DNA from: Bacillota bacterium
GTDB taxonomy: Bacteria > Bacillota > Clostridia > Acetivibrionales > DSM-1351
Length of the DNA stretch: 64,000 bases
Assembly: GCA_023415305.1 (NCBI GenBank)
Contig: JAEZKZ010000122.1
Coordinates: 52,416-116,415, forward strand
Direction: 5' to 3'
Shown piece by piece: positions 27,721 to 36,766 of the stretch. Positions within the stretch are counted from its first letter, which is position 1, and the number at the start of each line of letters is the position of its first letter. The translations under genes and the position numbers were made by a program. The notes under the pieces were generated by a model, which was not told the DNA's origin, did no database searches, and was given only the letters and a program-made list of their open reading frames with translations.

Positions 27721-28050
27721 ATGTTTAATGAGGGAGATAAAATATTTTATACTAACACTAAAGACGGAAGCATCTATTCTGCTCAGTTTATTGAAAGTAC
27801 TGATGACGGGGTCTGGATCAGGATTTCAGGAAATACTATAAATACATTTATCTATAAGGATAATACCGAATTAACCCTATATAAGGATCTAAAGGATGCA
27901 GAAATAGGTCTTCAGGAATACAAGAGCAGCTTGAAAGCCAAATTGTTGAAAGATGACTACTTCATAAGGGATATCCTTGCCCGACTTGCCAGGAATGAAG
28001 GAAAACTATACGTCAGCATAATAGAGGAGATACTTAATGAGTTAAAATAA
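27721..28050 (+). CDS. Small protein co-transcribed with the CBM48-esterase
   Basis: 109 residues, soluble, with an N-terminal small beta domain and a helical C-terminus (KAKLLKDDYFIRDILARLA). It starts 3 nt after the esterase stop with AAAGGAG, so it is co-translated. No family is recognised. Confidence 0.65.
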   Translation: MFNEGDKIFYTNTKDGSIYSAQFIESTDDGVWIRISGNTINTFIYKDNTELTLYKDLKDAEIGLQEYKSSLKAKLLKDDYFIRDILARLARNEGKLYVSIIEEILNELK

Positions 28051-28076
28051 TTATGACTTACCCTGTAAAAATTCTA

Positions 28077-28110
28077 AAATGCCCCCTGTCAGTTATGACA
28101 GAGGGCATTT
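28077..28110. terminator. Bidirectional terminator between convergent genes
   Basis: AAATGCCC(CC)TGTC pairs with GACAGAGGGCATTT around a 6-nt loop, with one bulge. It lies between the + strand small gene (stop 28050) and the activase gene (stop 28142). Confidence 0.7.
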
Positions 28111-28141
28111 AGTATACAATTTGTGCTTAATTCAACAACGA

Positions 28142-31100
28142 TTAAGAGCTAATCTGCTCATTCTGCACCAGTACTTCCGGTTCCTTTTCAGATGCATCTG
28201 CAGCTTTCTCAGTTTGCTCAGGCGAATTCTTAAGGTTTTTGAAAGCCACAGACATCATGAGCTTAATTCTGTTAAGCTGATTAACCTCACTGGCACCGGG
28301 GTCGTAATCTACAGCCACAATGTTGGATTCGGGATATCTCCTTCTAAGTTCCTTTATCATTCCCTTTCCAGTAACATGGTTGGGTAAACATGCGAAAGGC
28401 TGCATACATACAATATTTCCTGCCCCGCTCTTAATAAGCTCAATCATTTCAGCAGTAAGGAACCAGCCTTCACCTGTCTGGTTGCCTATTGACAGTATTT
28501 CTGATGCACTTTCGGCCAGTTCATAGATTGAATGAGGAGGATCAAACCGCTTGCTCCTGCGCAGGTACTTTTTCATATACCTTCTATAGTACTCAATTCC
28601 CCAAATAACTATATTATTTACAGCTAGTTTCTTAAGAGTACCTGACAGATTTTTATACTTGAAATTAGCATCGTAAGCACAATACAGGAAGAAGTCTATA
28701 AGGTCCGGCATTACAGCCTCTGCCCCTTCATTCTCCACTACATCCACAACATTGTTGTTTGCATCGGGGTGGAACTTGACTAGTATTTCTCCAACAAGAC
28801 CGACTTTAGGCTTTACAATGTCATTTAGTTCCAGATTATCAAAATCTTTGACTATACCTTTAATATTCCTCTTAAAGCTGCCAAACTTTCCTTCATAGAT
28901 AGAATCAACACAAATCTTCTTCCACTTCCTGTAGAGTTCATTTGCCGAGCCGGGTACAACCTCATAAGGTCTTACCCTGTAGAGTACTCTCATCAGTAAG
29001 TCGCCATAAACAAGTCCCTTAAAGGCACTGTCAAGCAGGTCAAATGAGATCTTAAAACCCGGTTGTTTATCCATACCAAGTGCGTTTAGTGAAATAACCG
29101 GAACCTGGCTCATTCCCGCCTCGTCCAGAGCTTTTCTCAGGAAACCGATATAGTTTGTAGCTCGACAACCACCACCGGTTTGAGTAATTAATACCGAGGT
29201 ATTGTTCATATCATACTTGCCCGATTTCAACGCATGAATTATCTGTCCGACTACAATAATTGACGGATAACAGGCGTCATTGTTTACATACCTCAAGCCA
29301 TCTTCAACAGCTGCGTTATCTACGCTTGGAAGCACTTCAACATTATATCCGCATTTTTTGAAGGCAGCCTCAACAAAGTCAAAATGAATTGGTGACATCT
29401 GTGGTGCAAGTATCGTATGCTTTTCTCTCATCTCATCAGTAAATATCACCTTTTGATGAGGCTCATGCTTCTGATGAGGTTTAACAGCTTTTTTGTCCCT
29501 GTCTTCAATAGCTGCAACAAGTGATCTTATTCTAATTCTGGCCGCACCCAGGTTATTACCCTCGTCAATTTTCAATACGGTATATATATTTTCATTGGTA
29601 TTTAAAATTTCCTGAACCTGATCGGTTGTGACAGCATCAAGTCCGCATCCGAAGGAATTGAGCTGAATCATTTCAAGTTCGGGATACTCATTTACTACAG
29701 TGGCAGCAGCATATAGTCTGGAATGGTATTTCCACTGATCGACAACCCTGAGAGGACGTTCAATCCTGCCTAAATGTGCTATGGAATCCTCAGTAAACAC
29801 CGCAAACCCATGAGAAGTGATTATCTGAGGAATACCATGGTTTATTTCAGGGTCAATATGATAAGGTCTTCCGGCAAGGACTATACCTCTCTTGTTGTTT
29901 TCTCTGAGATATTTTAGGGTGTCCTCGCCCTTCTGACGTATATCACTTTTTACCTTTGCATCCTCAGCATAGGCCATTTCCACAGCATTATCCATTTCTG
30001 CTCTGGTTATATTAAATTCCTTACCTAACTCCTCAAAAAGTCTTACTTTCATTCTTTCCTTATTGTCATATGGAAGGAACGGATTCATAAACTTAATACC
30101 CTTTGCTTTAAGAATATCCATGTTATTCTTTATTACTTCAGGGTAAGATGTAACTATAGGACAGTTATAATGATTATCGGCACCTTCATCTTCAATCATT
30201 TCATATGGCAGGCAAGGATAAAATATAAAGTTAACATTTTTATTTACAAGACTGGTAATGTGACCATGAACCAGTTTTGCTGGATAGCAAACAGATTCTG
30301 AAGGCATGGTTTCAATACCAAGTTCATATATCTTCTTTGATGAACGGGGTGATAATTCCACCCTGAACTTAAGCTGATCGAAGAAGGTAAACCAGAACGG
30401 ATAATTCTCATACATGTTTAGAACACGCGGAATACCAACAGTTCCTCTGGTATACTCAATACCTGATGGCTGCTTGTAACCTACTATTCTCTTGTATTTG
30501 TAATCATAAAGGTTTGGTACGTCCTCAGTAAAGGTTTCGATACCTGCTCCCCTCTCGCATCTGTTACCGGATACATATTTACTCCCATCGCTAAACTCAT
30601 TTATAGTCAATAGGCAATTGTTATTACATAGTTTGCATCTCTGAAGTTCAGTATTATAATCAAAATCTCCTATTTTATCCTTGGATATAAGTGTAGACTG
30701 TTGACCAGTATAACGCTCCTTAGCAATCAGAGCGGCTCCGAAAGCCCCCATGAGCCCGGCAATATTTGGTCTTACAGCCTCCCTCTCTGATATAAGCTCG
30801 AAACTTCTCAATACGGCATCATTCAGGAAAGTACCACCCTGAACGATTATCTTTTCCCCCATTTCCTTAGGGTCACGGATCTTTATAACCTTAAGCAGCG
30901 CGTTCTTTATTACAGAGTATGACAACCCGGCAGAAATATCTCCAACCTGGGCTCCCTCTTTCTGAGCCTGCTTGACTCTGGAGTTCATAAATACAGTACA
31001 TCTGGAACCAAGGTCAACAGGTTTCTCAGACAATAAGGCCTGAGCAGCAAAATCCTCAACGGTAAAATTCAGGGATTTTGCAAAGGTCTCGATAAAAGAA

Positions 31101-32449
31101 CCACAACCGGAGGAGCAGGCTTCATTAAGCATTATACTGTCAATTATTCCATCTTTGACTTTGAGACATTTCATGTCCTGTCCGCCAATGTCCAATATAA
31201 AATCAACTCCAGGCAGGAAAAAATCAGCCGCTTTATAATGGGCTATTGTTTCTATTTCTCCAATATCCACCTTTAGGGCGGCCTTAATCAAACCTTCCCC
31301 ATAGCCGGTTACTGTAGAATTTACTATCCTTGCTGTAGGAGGTAATTTTAAGTATATGTCGTTTAATATTCTTATTGCTGAATTCAGAGGGCTTCCCTCA
31401 TTACTTCCGTAATGTGAATAAAGAAGTTCTCCGTTTGTATCTATTAAAACTGCTTTGGTTGTGGTCGAGCCAGCATCTATACCAAAAAAGCAATCTCCAT
31501 TGTATTGTTCAAGAGCTTTCACACTTACAGAGTGCTTTGCGTGTCTTTCTCTGAATTCATCCAGTTCCTGCTTATTATTGAATAAAGGCTTGAGTCTTTC
31601 GACCTCATGAACAACTATTGTATTCAGTTCGGGAAGCTTGGCTTTCAGTTCTCGAAAGGATACAACCTTGCATTCTTTTGATGAAAGTGCGGCACCAATA
31701 GCAACAAACAACTGTGAATTTTCAGGGAAAATTACCTGTTCTGGTTTCAGATTAAGAGTTATTTCAAATCTCTTCCTTAATTCAGATAGAAAATACAAGG
31801 GGCCACCCAAAAAGGCTATATTTCCCTTTATAGGCTTACCACAGGCCAGGCCGCTGATTGTCTGATTTACTACAGCCTGAAACACAGAGGCTGCAATGTC
31901 TTCCTTTGCAGCACCTTCATTTAAAAGGGGCTGAATATCTGTTTTTGCAAAAACACCGCAGCGAGCCGCTATGGGATAAATAATTCTGCTGTTTTTGGCA
32001 TACTCATTTAAGCCTGCTGCATCTGTTTGAAGCAACGAAGACATCTGGTCAATAAAAGAGCCTGTTCCGCCGGCACAGGTACCATTCATACGCTGCTCCA
32101 GACCACCCTTGAAATATGTTATTTTAGCATCTTCTCCACCCAGTTCAATTGCAACATCTGTATTGGGAATAAGAGTTTGTACAGACTCCGCGCCTGCAAT
32201 AACTTCCTGAATAAAGTCAAGATCCAACCACTGAGAAACCAGCAAGCCACCCGAGCCGGTTATCATAACAGTACATTCTTCCTGATAAAACTTATCGCAG
32301 GTCTCGTCCATTAATTCAAAAATCGTCTTCCTAATATCAGAGTAATGTCTTTGATATTTTGAAAACACCAGCTTGTTACTTTTATCAAGAACCGCCATTT
32401 TTACAGTAGTGGATCCAACGTCCAACCCCACGAGATAATTCTTTTTCAT
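28142..32449 (-). CDS. Giant 2-hydroxyacyl-CoA dehydratase activase-like protein
   Basis: A 1435-residue fusion. Two ASKHA ATPase (BadF/BcrA/HgdC) halves lie in series: one near the N-terminus (GLDVGSTTVKMAVLD, with GGEDAKITYF and TCAGGTGSF) and one from about residue 320 (GIDAGSTTTKAVLID, GGQDMKCLKV, ACSSGCGSF with the likely cluster cysteines). Then a CxxC/CN block (CKLCNNNC) precedes a DUF2229-like domain, and a long C-terminal part resembles dehydratase-type subunits. Activases drive ATP-dependent electron transfer. This fused, free-standing form without adjacent hgdAB genes is common in Clostridia and its substrate is unknown. GGAGAA is the RBS. Confidence 0.88.
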   Translation of the reverse strand: MKKNYLVGLDVGSTTVKMAVLDKSNKLVFSKYQRHYSDIRKTIFELMDETCDKFYQEECTVMITGSGGLLVSQWLDLDFIQEVIAGAESVQTLIPNTDVAIELGGEDAKITYFKGGLEQRMNGTCAGGTGSFIDQMSSLLQTDAAGLNEYAKNSRIIYPIAARCGVFAKTDIQPLLNEGAAKEDIAASVFQAVVNQTISGLACGKPIKGNIAFLGGPLYFLSELRKRFEITLNLKPEQVIFPENSQLFVAIGAALSSKECKVVSFRELKAKLPELNTIVVHEVERLKPLFNNKQELDEFRERHAKHSVSVKALEQYNGDCFFGIDAGSTTTKAVLIDTNGELLYSHYGSNEGSPLNSAIRILNDIYLKLPPTARIVNSTVTGYGEGLIKAALKVDIGEIETIAHYKAADFFLPGVDFILDIGGQDMKCLKVKDGIIDSIMLNEACSSGCGSFIETFAKSLNFTVEDFAAQALLSEKPVDLGSRCTVFMNSRVKQAQKEGAQVGDISAGLSYSVIKNALLKVIKIRDPKEMGEKIIVQGGTFLNDAVLRSFELISEREAVRPNIAGLMGAFGAALIAKERYTGQQSTLISKDKIGDFDYNTELQRCKLCNNNCLLTINEFSDGSKYVSGNRCERGAGIETFTEDVPNLYDYKYKRIVGYKQPSGIEYTRGTVGIPRVLNMYENYPFWFTFFDQLKFRVELSPRSSKKIYELGIETMPSESVCYPAKLVHGHITSLVNKNVNFIFYPCLPYEMIEDEGADNHYNCPIVTSYPEVIKNNMDILKAKGIKFMNPFLPYDNKERMKVRLFEELGKEFNITRAEMDNAVEMAYAEDAKVKSDIRQKGEDTLKYLRENNKRGIVLAGRPYHIDPEINHGIPQIITSHGFAVFTEDSIAHLGRIERPLRVVDQWKYHSRLYAAATVVNEYPELEMIQLNSFGCGLDAVTTDQVQEILNTNENIYTVLKIDEGNNLGAARIRIRSLVAAIEDRDKKAVKPHQKHEPHQKVIFTDEMREKHTILAPQMSPIHFDFVEAAFKKCGYNVEVLPSVDNAAVEDGLRYVNNDACYPSIIVVGQIIHALKSGKYDMNNTSVLITQTGGGCRATNYIGFLRKALDEAGMSQVPVISLNALGMDKQPGFKISFDLLDSAFKGLVYGDLLMRVLYRVRPYEVVPGSANELYRKWKKICVDSIYEGKFGSFKRNIKGIVKDFDNLELNDIVKPKVGLVGEILVKFHPDANNNVVDVVENEGAEAVMPDLIDFFLYCAYDANFKYKNLSGTLKKLAVNNIVIWGIEYYRRYMKKYLRRSKRFDPPHSIYELAESASEILSIGNQTGEGWFLTAEMIELIKSGAGNIVCMQPFACLPNHVTGKGMIKELRRRYPESNIVAVDYDPGASEVNQLNRIKLMMSVAFKNLKNSPEQTEKAADASEKEPEVLVQNEQISS

Positions 32450-32624
32450 AATTTAACAATTCTCCAAAATTAATTTTATAACGAGGCAATGGATGTCCCC
32501 CGAGTTTCTCAAATCACGCTAAGCCTGCTATAATTATACCAAAGTCATATACAATAGCGTAATGGCAATCTTTTACGCAGCTGACATTTTGGACATAAAA
32601 TTCATTCCTGGTACACCTAATAAA

Positions 32625-34406
32625 TTATTCCTTAGTAATATCTATATGCAATTCCTGTAACTGTTTTTCATCCACAATATCAGGTGCGTTATCCATTGGG
32701 CTTGAAGCATTCTGAACCTTGGGAAATGCTATTACATCTCTTATGCTGCCGGTCTTTGCCATTAGCATAATCATTCTGTCAAGTCCGAACGCCATACCCC
32801 CGTGAGGTGGTGTTCCATATTTAAAAGCATCCAGAAGGAATCCGAACTTTCTATTAGCATCCTCTTCTGTAAATCCCAGCATCTTAAGCATTTTAGCCTG
32901 CAACTCCTGAATGTGGATTCTTATGCTTCCTCCACCCAGTTCAACACCGTTTAACACTATGTCGTAAGCCTTAGCACGAACTTTTCCGGGATCAGTATCC
33001 AAAAGTTCAATATCTTCGTCCATGGGGCATGTAAACGGATGATGCTTAGCTGCATAACGCCCTTCCTCTTCATCATATTCAAACAATGGGAATTCTGTAA
33101 CCCATAAAAATTTATATTCATCCGGATTTAAAATATTGAGCTTTCTTGCAACCTCAAGTCTTAACTGGCCAAGGGCATCATAAACAATGCTGTTTCTGTC
33201 AGCAACAAAACAAATAAGGTCTCCTGCTTCAGCCTGAGTTCTTTCAAGAAGAGCTTTCATTTCATCCTCGGACATAAACTTTGCGAAGGAGGATTTGATC
33301 TCATTATTACTGTCTATTGATATCCACGCCATACCTTTAGCCTTATAAGTCTTCACTACTTCCACGAGAGCATCAATTTCTTTTCTGCTGAATTTCGCGC
33401 AGCCTTTGGCATTTATGGCTCTAACGCTTCCACCATTGGAAATTGCATCTGTAAATACCTTGAAGCCGCATTCAGCTACGAGATCTGACACATTAACCAA
33501 TTCCATTCCAAAACGTATATCAGGCTTATCGGAACCAAACCTTTCCATAGCCTCAGCGTAAGGCATTCTAAGGAAGGGGGTATCAAGTTCAACATTTAGT
33601 GCTTCCTTAAATACTCTTTTAATAAAACCTTCATTTGTTGTCAATACATCATCAACATTTACAAAGGACATCTCTATATCAATCTGGGTAAATTCGGGCT
33701 GTCTGTCAGCTCTCAAATCTTCATCTCTGAAGCACTTTGCTATCTGGAAGTACCTGTCAAACCCTGAAACCATCAGCAGCTGCTTATAAAGCTGTGGAGA
33801 CTGGGGCAGGGCAAAGAATTTTCCCGGATGCACACGACTAGGTACAAGATAATCTCTGGCTCCCTCAGGGGTGCTTTTTATCAATATAGGTGTTTCGACT
33901 TCAAGAAAGCCGTTTTCATCATAGTAGTCACGAGCAACCTTTGCAACTCTGTGTCTGAGAATAAAATTTCTCTGCATGTCAGGTCTTCTTAGGTCAAGAT
34001 ATCTGTATTTTAATCTTGTAATTTCATTAACGTCTGAGTCTTCTTCAATATAAATCGGTGGTGTTTCAGAGACACTAAGTATTCTGAGTTCCTTCGCGGT
34101 AATCTCTATTTCACCGGTTTCCATCTTCTTATTCACAGCTTCAGGTGCTCTTGCTGCAACTGTTCCTACAACAGCAAGCACATATTCGCTTCTGATGGTT
34201 TTTGCCTTTTCAAACATTTCTCCATCTTTATCGGTAAATACCAGCTGCAATATACCTGATCTATCTCTTAAATCAACAAAAACCAAGCTTCCAAGGTTTC
34301 TTTGTTTCTGAACCCAACCCATAACAGTAACTGTTTCTCCAATATTTGCTGATGACAATTCTGCACATTTGTGACTCCTTTTGAGTCCGTAAATCGATTC
34401 TCCCAT
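32625..34406 (-). CDS. aspS: Aspartyl-tRNA synthetase
   Basis: A 593-residue class IIb synthetase. The N-terminal OB anticodon-binding domain begins near GETVTVMGWVQKQRNLGSLVFVDLRD. Motif 2 is the FRDEDLRADRQPEFTQID region, the bacterial GAD insertion follows, and motif 3 is GGMAFGLDRMIMLMAK near the C-terminus. ATG 34406 is used because GGAGGATAAT precedes it; frames reaching 34427 lie inside the repeat. It is downstream of hisS and probably shares the T-box-controlled transcript, though a 221-bp gap with a repeat separates them. Confidence 0.97.
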   Translation of the reverse strand: MGESIYGLKRSHKCAELSSANIGETVTVMGWVQKQRNLGSLVFVDLRDRSGILQLVFTDKDGEMFEKAKTIRSEYVLAVVGTVAARAPEAVNKKMETGEIEITAKELRILSVSETPPIYIEEDSDVNEITRLKYRYLDLRRPDMQRNFILRHRVAKVARDYYDENGFLEVETPILIKSTPEGARDYLVPSRVHPGKFFALPQSPQLYKQLLMVSGFDRYFQIAKCFRDEDLRADRQPEFTQIDIEMSFVNVDDVLTTNEGFIKRVFKEALNVELDTPFLRMPYAEAMERFGSDKPDIRFGMELVNVSDLVAECGFKVFTDAISNGGSVRAINAKGCAKFSRKEIDALVEVVKTYKAKGMAWISIDSNNEIKSSFAKFMSEDEMKALLERTQAEAGDLICFVADRNSIVYDALGQLRLEVARKLNILNPDEYKFLWVTEFPLFEYDEEEGRYAAKHHPFTCPMDEDIELLDTDPGKVRAKAYDIVLNGVELGGGSIRIHIQELQAKMLKMLGFTEEDANRKFGFLLDAFKYGTPPHGGMAFGLDRMIMLMAKTGSIRDVIAFPKVQNASSPMDNAPDIVDEKQLQELHIDITKE

Positions 34407-34410
34407 ATTA

Positions 34411-34560
34411 TCCTCCATGAGCCACATTGTGGCTACAAAATGTAATAAAATTCGTACACTCCCATATCCGCAATTCGGCGAATAAAGGAGGTTAAACAGT
34501 ATGTGGCTTTGAGCCCTTTAGGGCTTTGCTACGCGCATAGCGCGTTGAAATATAGTTATG
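34411..34560 (-). repeat. Dispersed leader repeat, copy 2 (spans the aspS RBS)
   Basis: Shares CCTCCATGAGC, CATTGTGGC and the 18-nt GCGAATAAAGGAGGTTAA (34478-34495) with the rarA leader. The AspS RBS GGAGGATAA faces the upstream TTAACCTCC with 8 of 9 positions pairing. Extra palindromes lie inside: AGCCACATTGTGGCT (34420-34434), AGCCCTTTAGGGCT (about 34514-34527) and GCGCATAGCGC. Confidence 0.6.
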
Positions 34561-34627
34561 AAAAGACACTCAGTGGCTTTTCGCTGCGTGAAATGTACGA
34601 TGACTCATAGAATGCTTTTTCACGCTA

Positions 34628-35947
34628 TTAAGCTTTTAATTGCTCAATAATCTGTTCTATATTAAGTTCAACCTGATCACCTGTAGACATATTTTTAAGC
34701 TTGAATAACCCTGAAGCTACTTCGTCCTCTCCAACCACTACAGCATATGGAATCCCCAGCTTATCAGCATATGCGAATTTCTTACCTATCTTGCCTTCAT
34801 TAAAGTAGATTTCGGCAGATATGCCTGCATTCCTAACCTTTGTTGCCAGTTCCAACGCCTGCGCCATTGTCTCCTTCATGGGGATAACCAGAATTTGAGA
34901 TGGAGTAGCCTTTTTGCTTTCGCCAAGCACACCTGCTTCCCTTAACTGATAGAACAGTCTTGATAGACCGATGGATATTCCAACACCGGGTAACTTTTTT
35001 GTTGTATAGTTCTGAGCCAGATTATCGTATCGTCCGCCTGAACATACGCTCCCTATTGAAGGGTACTGATTCAGAATAGTTTCATAAATTGTTCCAGTGT
35101 AATAGTCAAGTCCTCTTGCAATTGTAAGATCAACAGTATAATTTTCCGCCGGAACCTTAAAGGCATTAATATAATTAATTACCAGTTCCAACTCATCTAT
35201 ACCTTCATTAAACATTTCATTCTTGACCTGAAGCTTTCGAAGGCTTTCGATTATATCGCTGCAGCTTCCTTTTATACCTACAAAGCCAAGTACACTTTCT
35301 GAATCACTGTCTGAAAGTCCTGCTTCCTTAAGCTCAGCCAAAACAGCAGCGGGCCCTACTTTTTCAAGTTTATCAATTATTCTCAGAACCTCTGCTTTAT
35401 CTGATACATTTAGACTTTCAAAGAAACCGTTAAGAATTTTTCTGTTATTCAGTCTAATAGTAAAATCACTGAACCCCAGAGCCTTAAAGGTTGAATATAT
35501 AACGCTTAATATTTCAGCATCATTAATAACACTCAGGCTTTCAAAGCCTATAATATCTATATCACATTGGTAAAACTCTCTAAATCTACCCTTCTGCGGT
35601 TTTTCTCCTCTGAAAACCTTTCCGATATGGTATCTTTTAAACGGGAAGGTTAATTCGCCAAAGTGTTGAGAAACATACCTTGCCAATGGTACTGTCAGGT
35701 CGAATCTTAACGAAAGGTCATTATCACCCTTGTTAAACCTGTAAACCTGTTTAGCAGTATCTCCTCCGCTTTTTGCCAGTAACACCTCCGATTTTTCAAT
35801 CATCGGAGTATCAAGGGGAATAAATCCGTAAGTCTCATATGTTTTTTTTATAGTCTCCAACATCTGATTAAACACCAACTGGTCGGCAGGCAATAATTCC
35901 ATAAAACCTGGCAGAATTGATGGCGTCACTACTTGTTGCTTTGCCAT
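34628..35947 (-). CDS. hisS: Histidyl-tRNA synthetase
   Basis: 439 residues, class IIa. It has motif 1-2 landmarks (RFDLTVPLARYV, FREFYQCDIDIIG), the His-specific motifs ARGLDYYTGTIYE and GGRYDNL, and motif 3 GVGISIGLSRL. The C-terminal anticodon-binding domain follows (LVIPMKETMAQALELA). ATG 35947 is chosen because GGGAG precedes it at 8 nt, and a frame to 35965 adds MMGVVQ. It is preceded by a T-box leader and is the first gene of the hisS-aspS pair. Confidence 0.97.
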   Translation of the reverse strand: MAKQQVVTPSILPGFMELLPADQLVFNQMLETIKKTYETYGFIPLDTPMIEKSEVLLAKSGGDTAKQVYRFNKGDNDLSLRFDLTVPLARYVSQHFGELTFPFKRYHIGKVFRGEKPQKGRFREFYQCDIDIIGFESLSVINDAEILSVIYSTFKALGFSDFTIRLNNRKILNGFFESLNVSDKAEVLRIIDKLEKVGPAAVLAELKEAGLSDSDSESVLGFVGIKGSCSDIIESLRKLQVKNEMFNEGIDELELVINYINAFKVPAENYTVDLTIARGLDYYTGTIYETILNQYPSIGSVCSGGRYDNLAQNYTTKKLPGVGISIGLSRLFYQLREAGVLGESKKATPSQILVIPMKETMAQALELATKVRNAGISAEIYFNEGKIGKKFAYADKLGIPYAVVVGEDEVASGLFKLKNMSTGDQVELNIEQIIEQLKA

Positions 35948-36154
35948 TTGCACAACTCCCATCATAATATATAATTTAATTATTTACATAAATTCTCAAA
36001 GTAATAATAGTACAAGGAAAACACCGATTACATCAAGAAAACACACCCACCCCAGTGCTAATTATGAATTCTGCAAGTAAAGTTTCTAGTGTACTTTCTT
36101 AACCATAGTTATATTAACACATTCATAGAAAAGAAAACATATTTATTTCTTTAC

Positions 36155-36480
36155 GTTAAAAAAGCCCCCTTATCCCGACAAGGGACGAGAGGAACTTCCC
36201 GTGATGCCACCCTAATAGTCTCCATAATATAGAATTAATGGAAACCGACTCAAATCTTTAACGCAGAAAACGGATAAGCTTTTAACTCATCAGCCAGGAA
36301 AACATATTTCCCAAGAGGGTGTCTTTCACCAACCTTTCCATAAGCTGCTCACAGTCTTGTGTAAATATGGTCTTGGACCTGATTTACTTCTGACAGCTTT
36401 TCCCTGAATAGAAGCATTGATTACTCTTCCCTTTTAAGGCTTATACAGTATTTGGTCATTATGTTCAGTCTATTATATAT
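36155..36480 (-). promoter_or_regulatory. T-box leader of the hisS-aspS unit
   Basis: On the minus strand the T-box core AGGGTGGCATCACG (36200-36213) precedes a GC-rich terminator hairpin (CCCTT..AAGGGGGC) ending in T6 (36158-36163). Upstream lies a structured region with GGTTGGTGAAAGACACC, a typical stem I-type apical segment. Uncharged tRNA-His would be expected to favour the antiterminator and allow hisS transcription. The specifier codon is not resolved by eye; CAC occurs in the stem region but is not proof. About 200 nt of leader follow before hisS. Confidence 0.9.
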
Positions 36481-36507
36481 TTTAGATTTCACTTCTCAGA
36501 TTGTCAA
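36479..36507 (-). promoter_or_regulatory. Promoter of the hisS T-box leader
   Basis: On the minus strand TTGACA (36502-36507) and TAAAAT (36479-36484) with exactly 17 bp between, placed just before the T-box leader. Confidence 0.7.
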
Positions 36508-36701
36508 CATTTATTATTGGATAATTCTCCTAAATAAAATCAAAATTCAAGAACTACCTGTCTCACGTTGTTGCCCTCTATCAGAATTCAAGCAGGTGTA
36601 GGTCTGGCTACCATAACCATTCACCCTTCATTTGCTTCTCTATTCTCTAAAATAGCTCTCGGCTCCTGATTTCCTACTACTGACTTCACACTACTTACTT
36701 T

Positions 36702-36750
36702 AACTACTCACTTCAAACTACTCACTTCAAACTACTCACTTCAAACTACT
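36702..36750. repeat. 14-bp tandem repeat between hemZ and the hisS leader
   Basis: AACTACTCACTTCA occurs three times head to tail (36702-36743) plus half a copy, with degenerate copies earlier (CTACTACTGACTTC). It begins 17 bp after the hemZ stop. Confidence 0.9.
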
Positions 36751-36766
36751 TCAAACCTCAGACTAT

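Noticed and set aside
28079..28387. 102-codon + strand frame over the activase end
   Set aside because: Antisense shadow with a poor RBS.
36702..36750. Possible CRISPR array
   Set aside because: Units are contiguous 14-mers without spacers.
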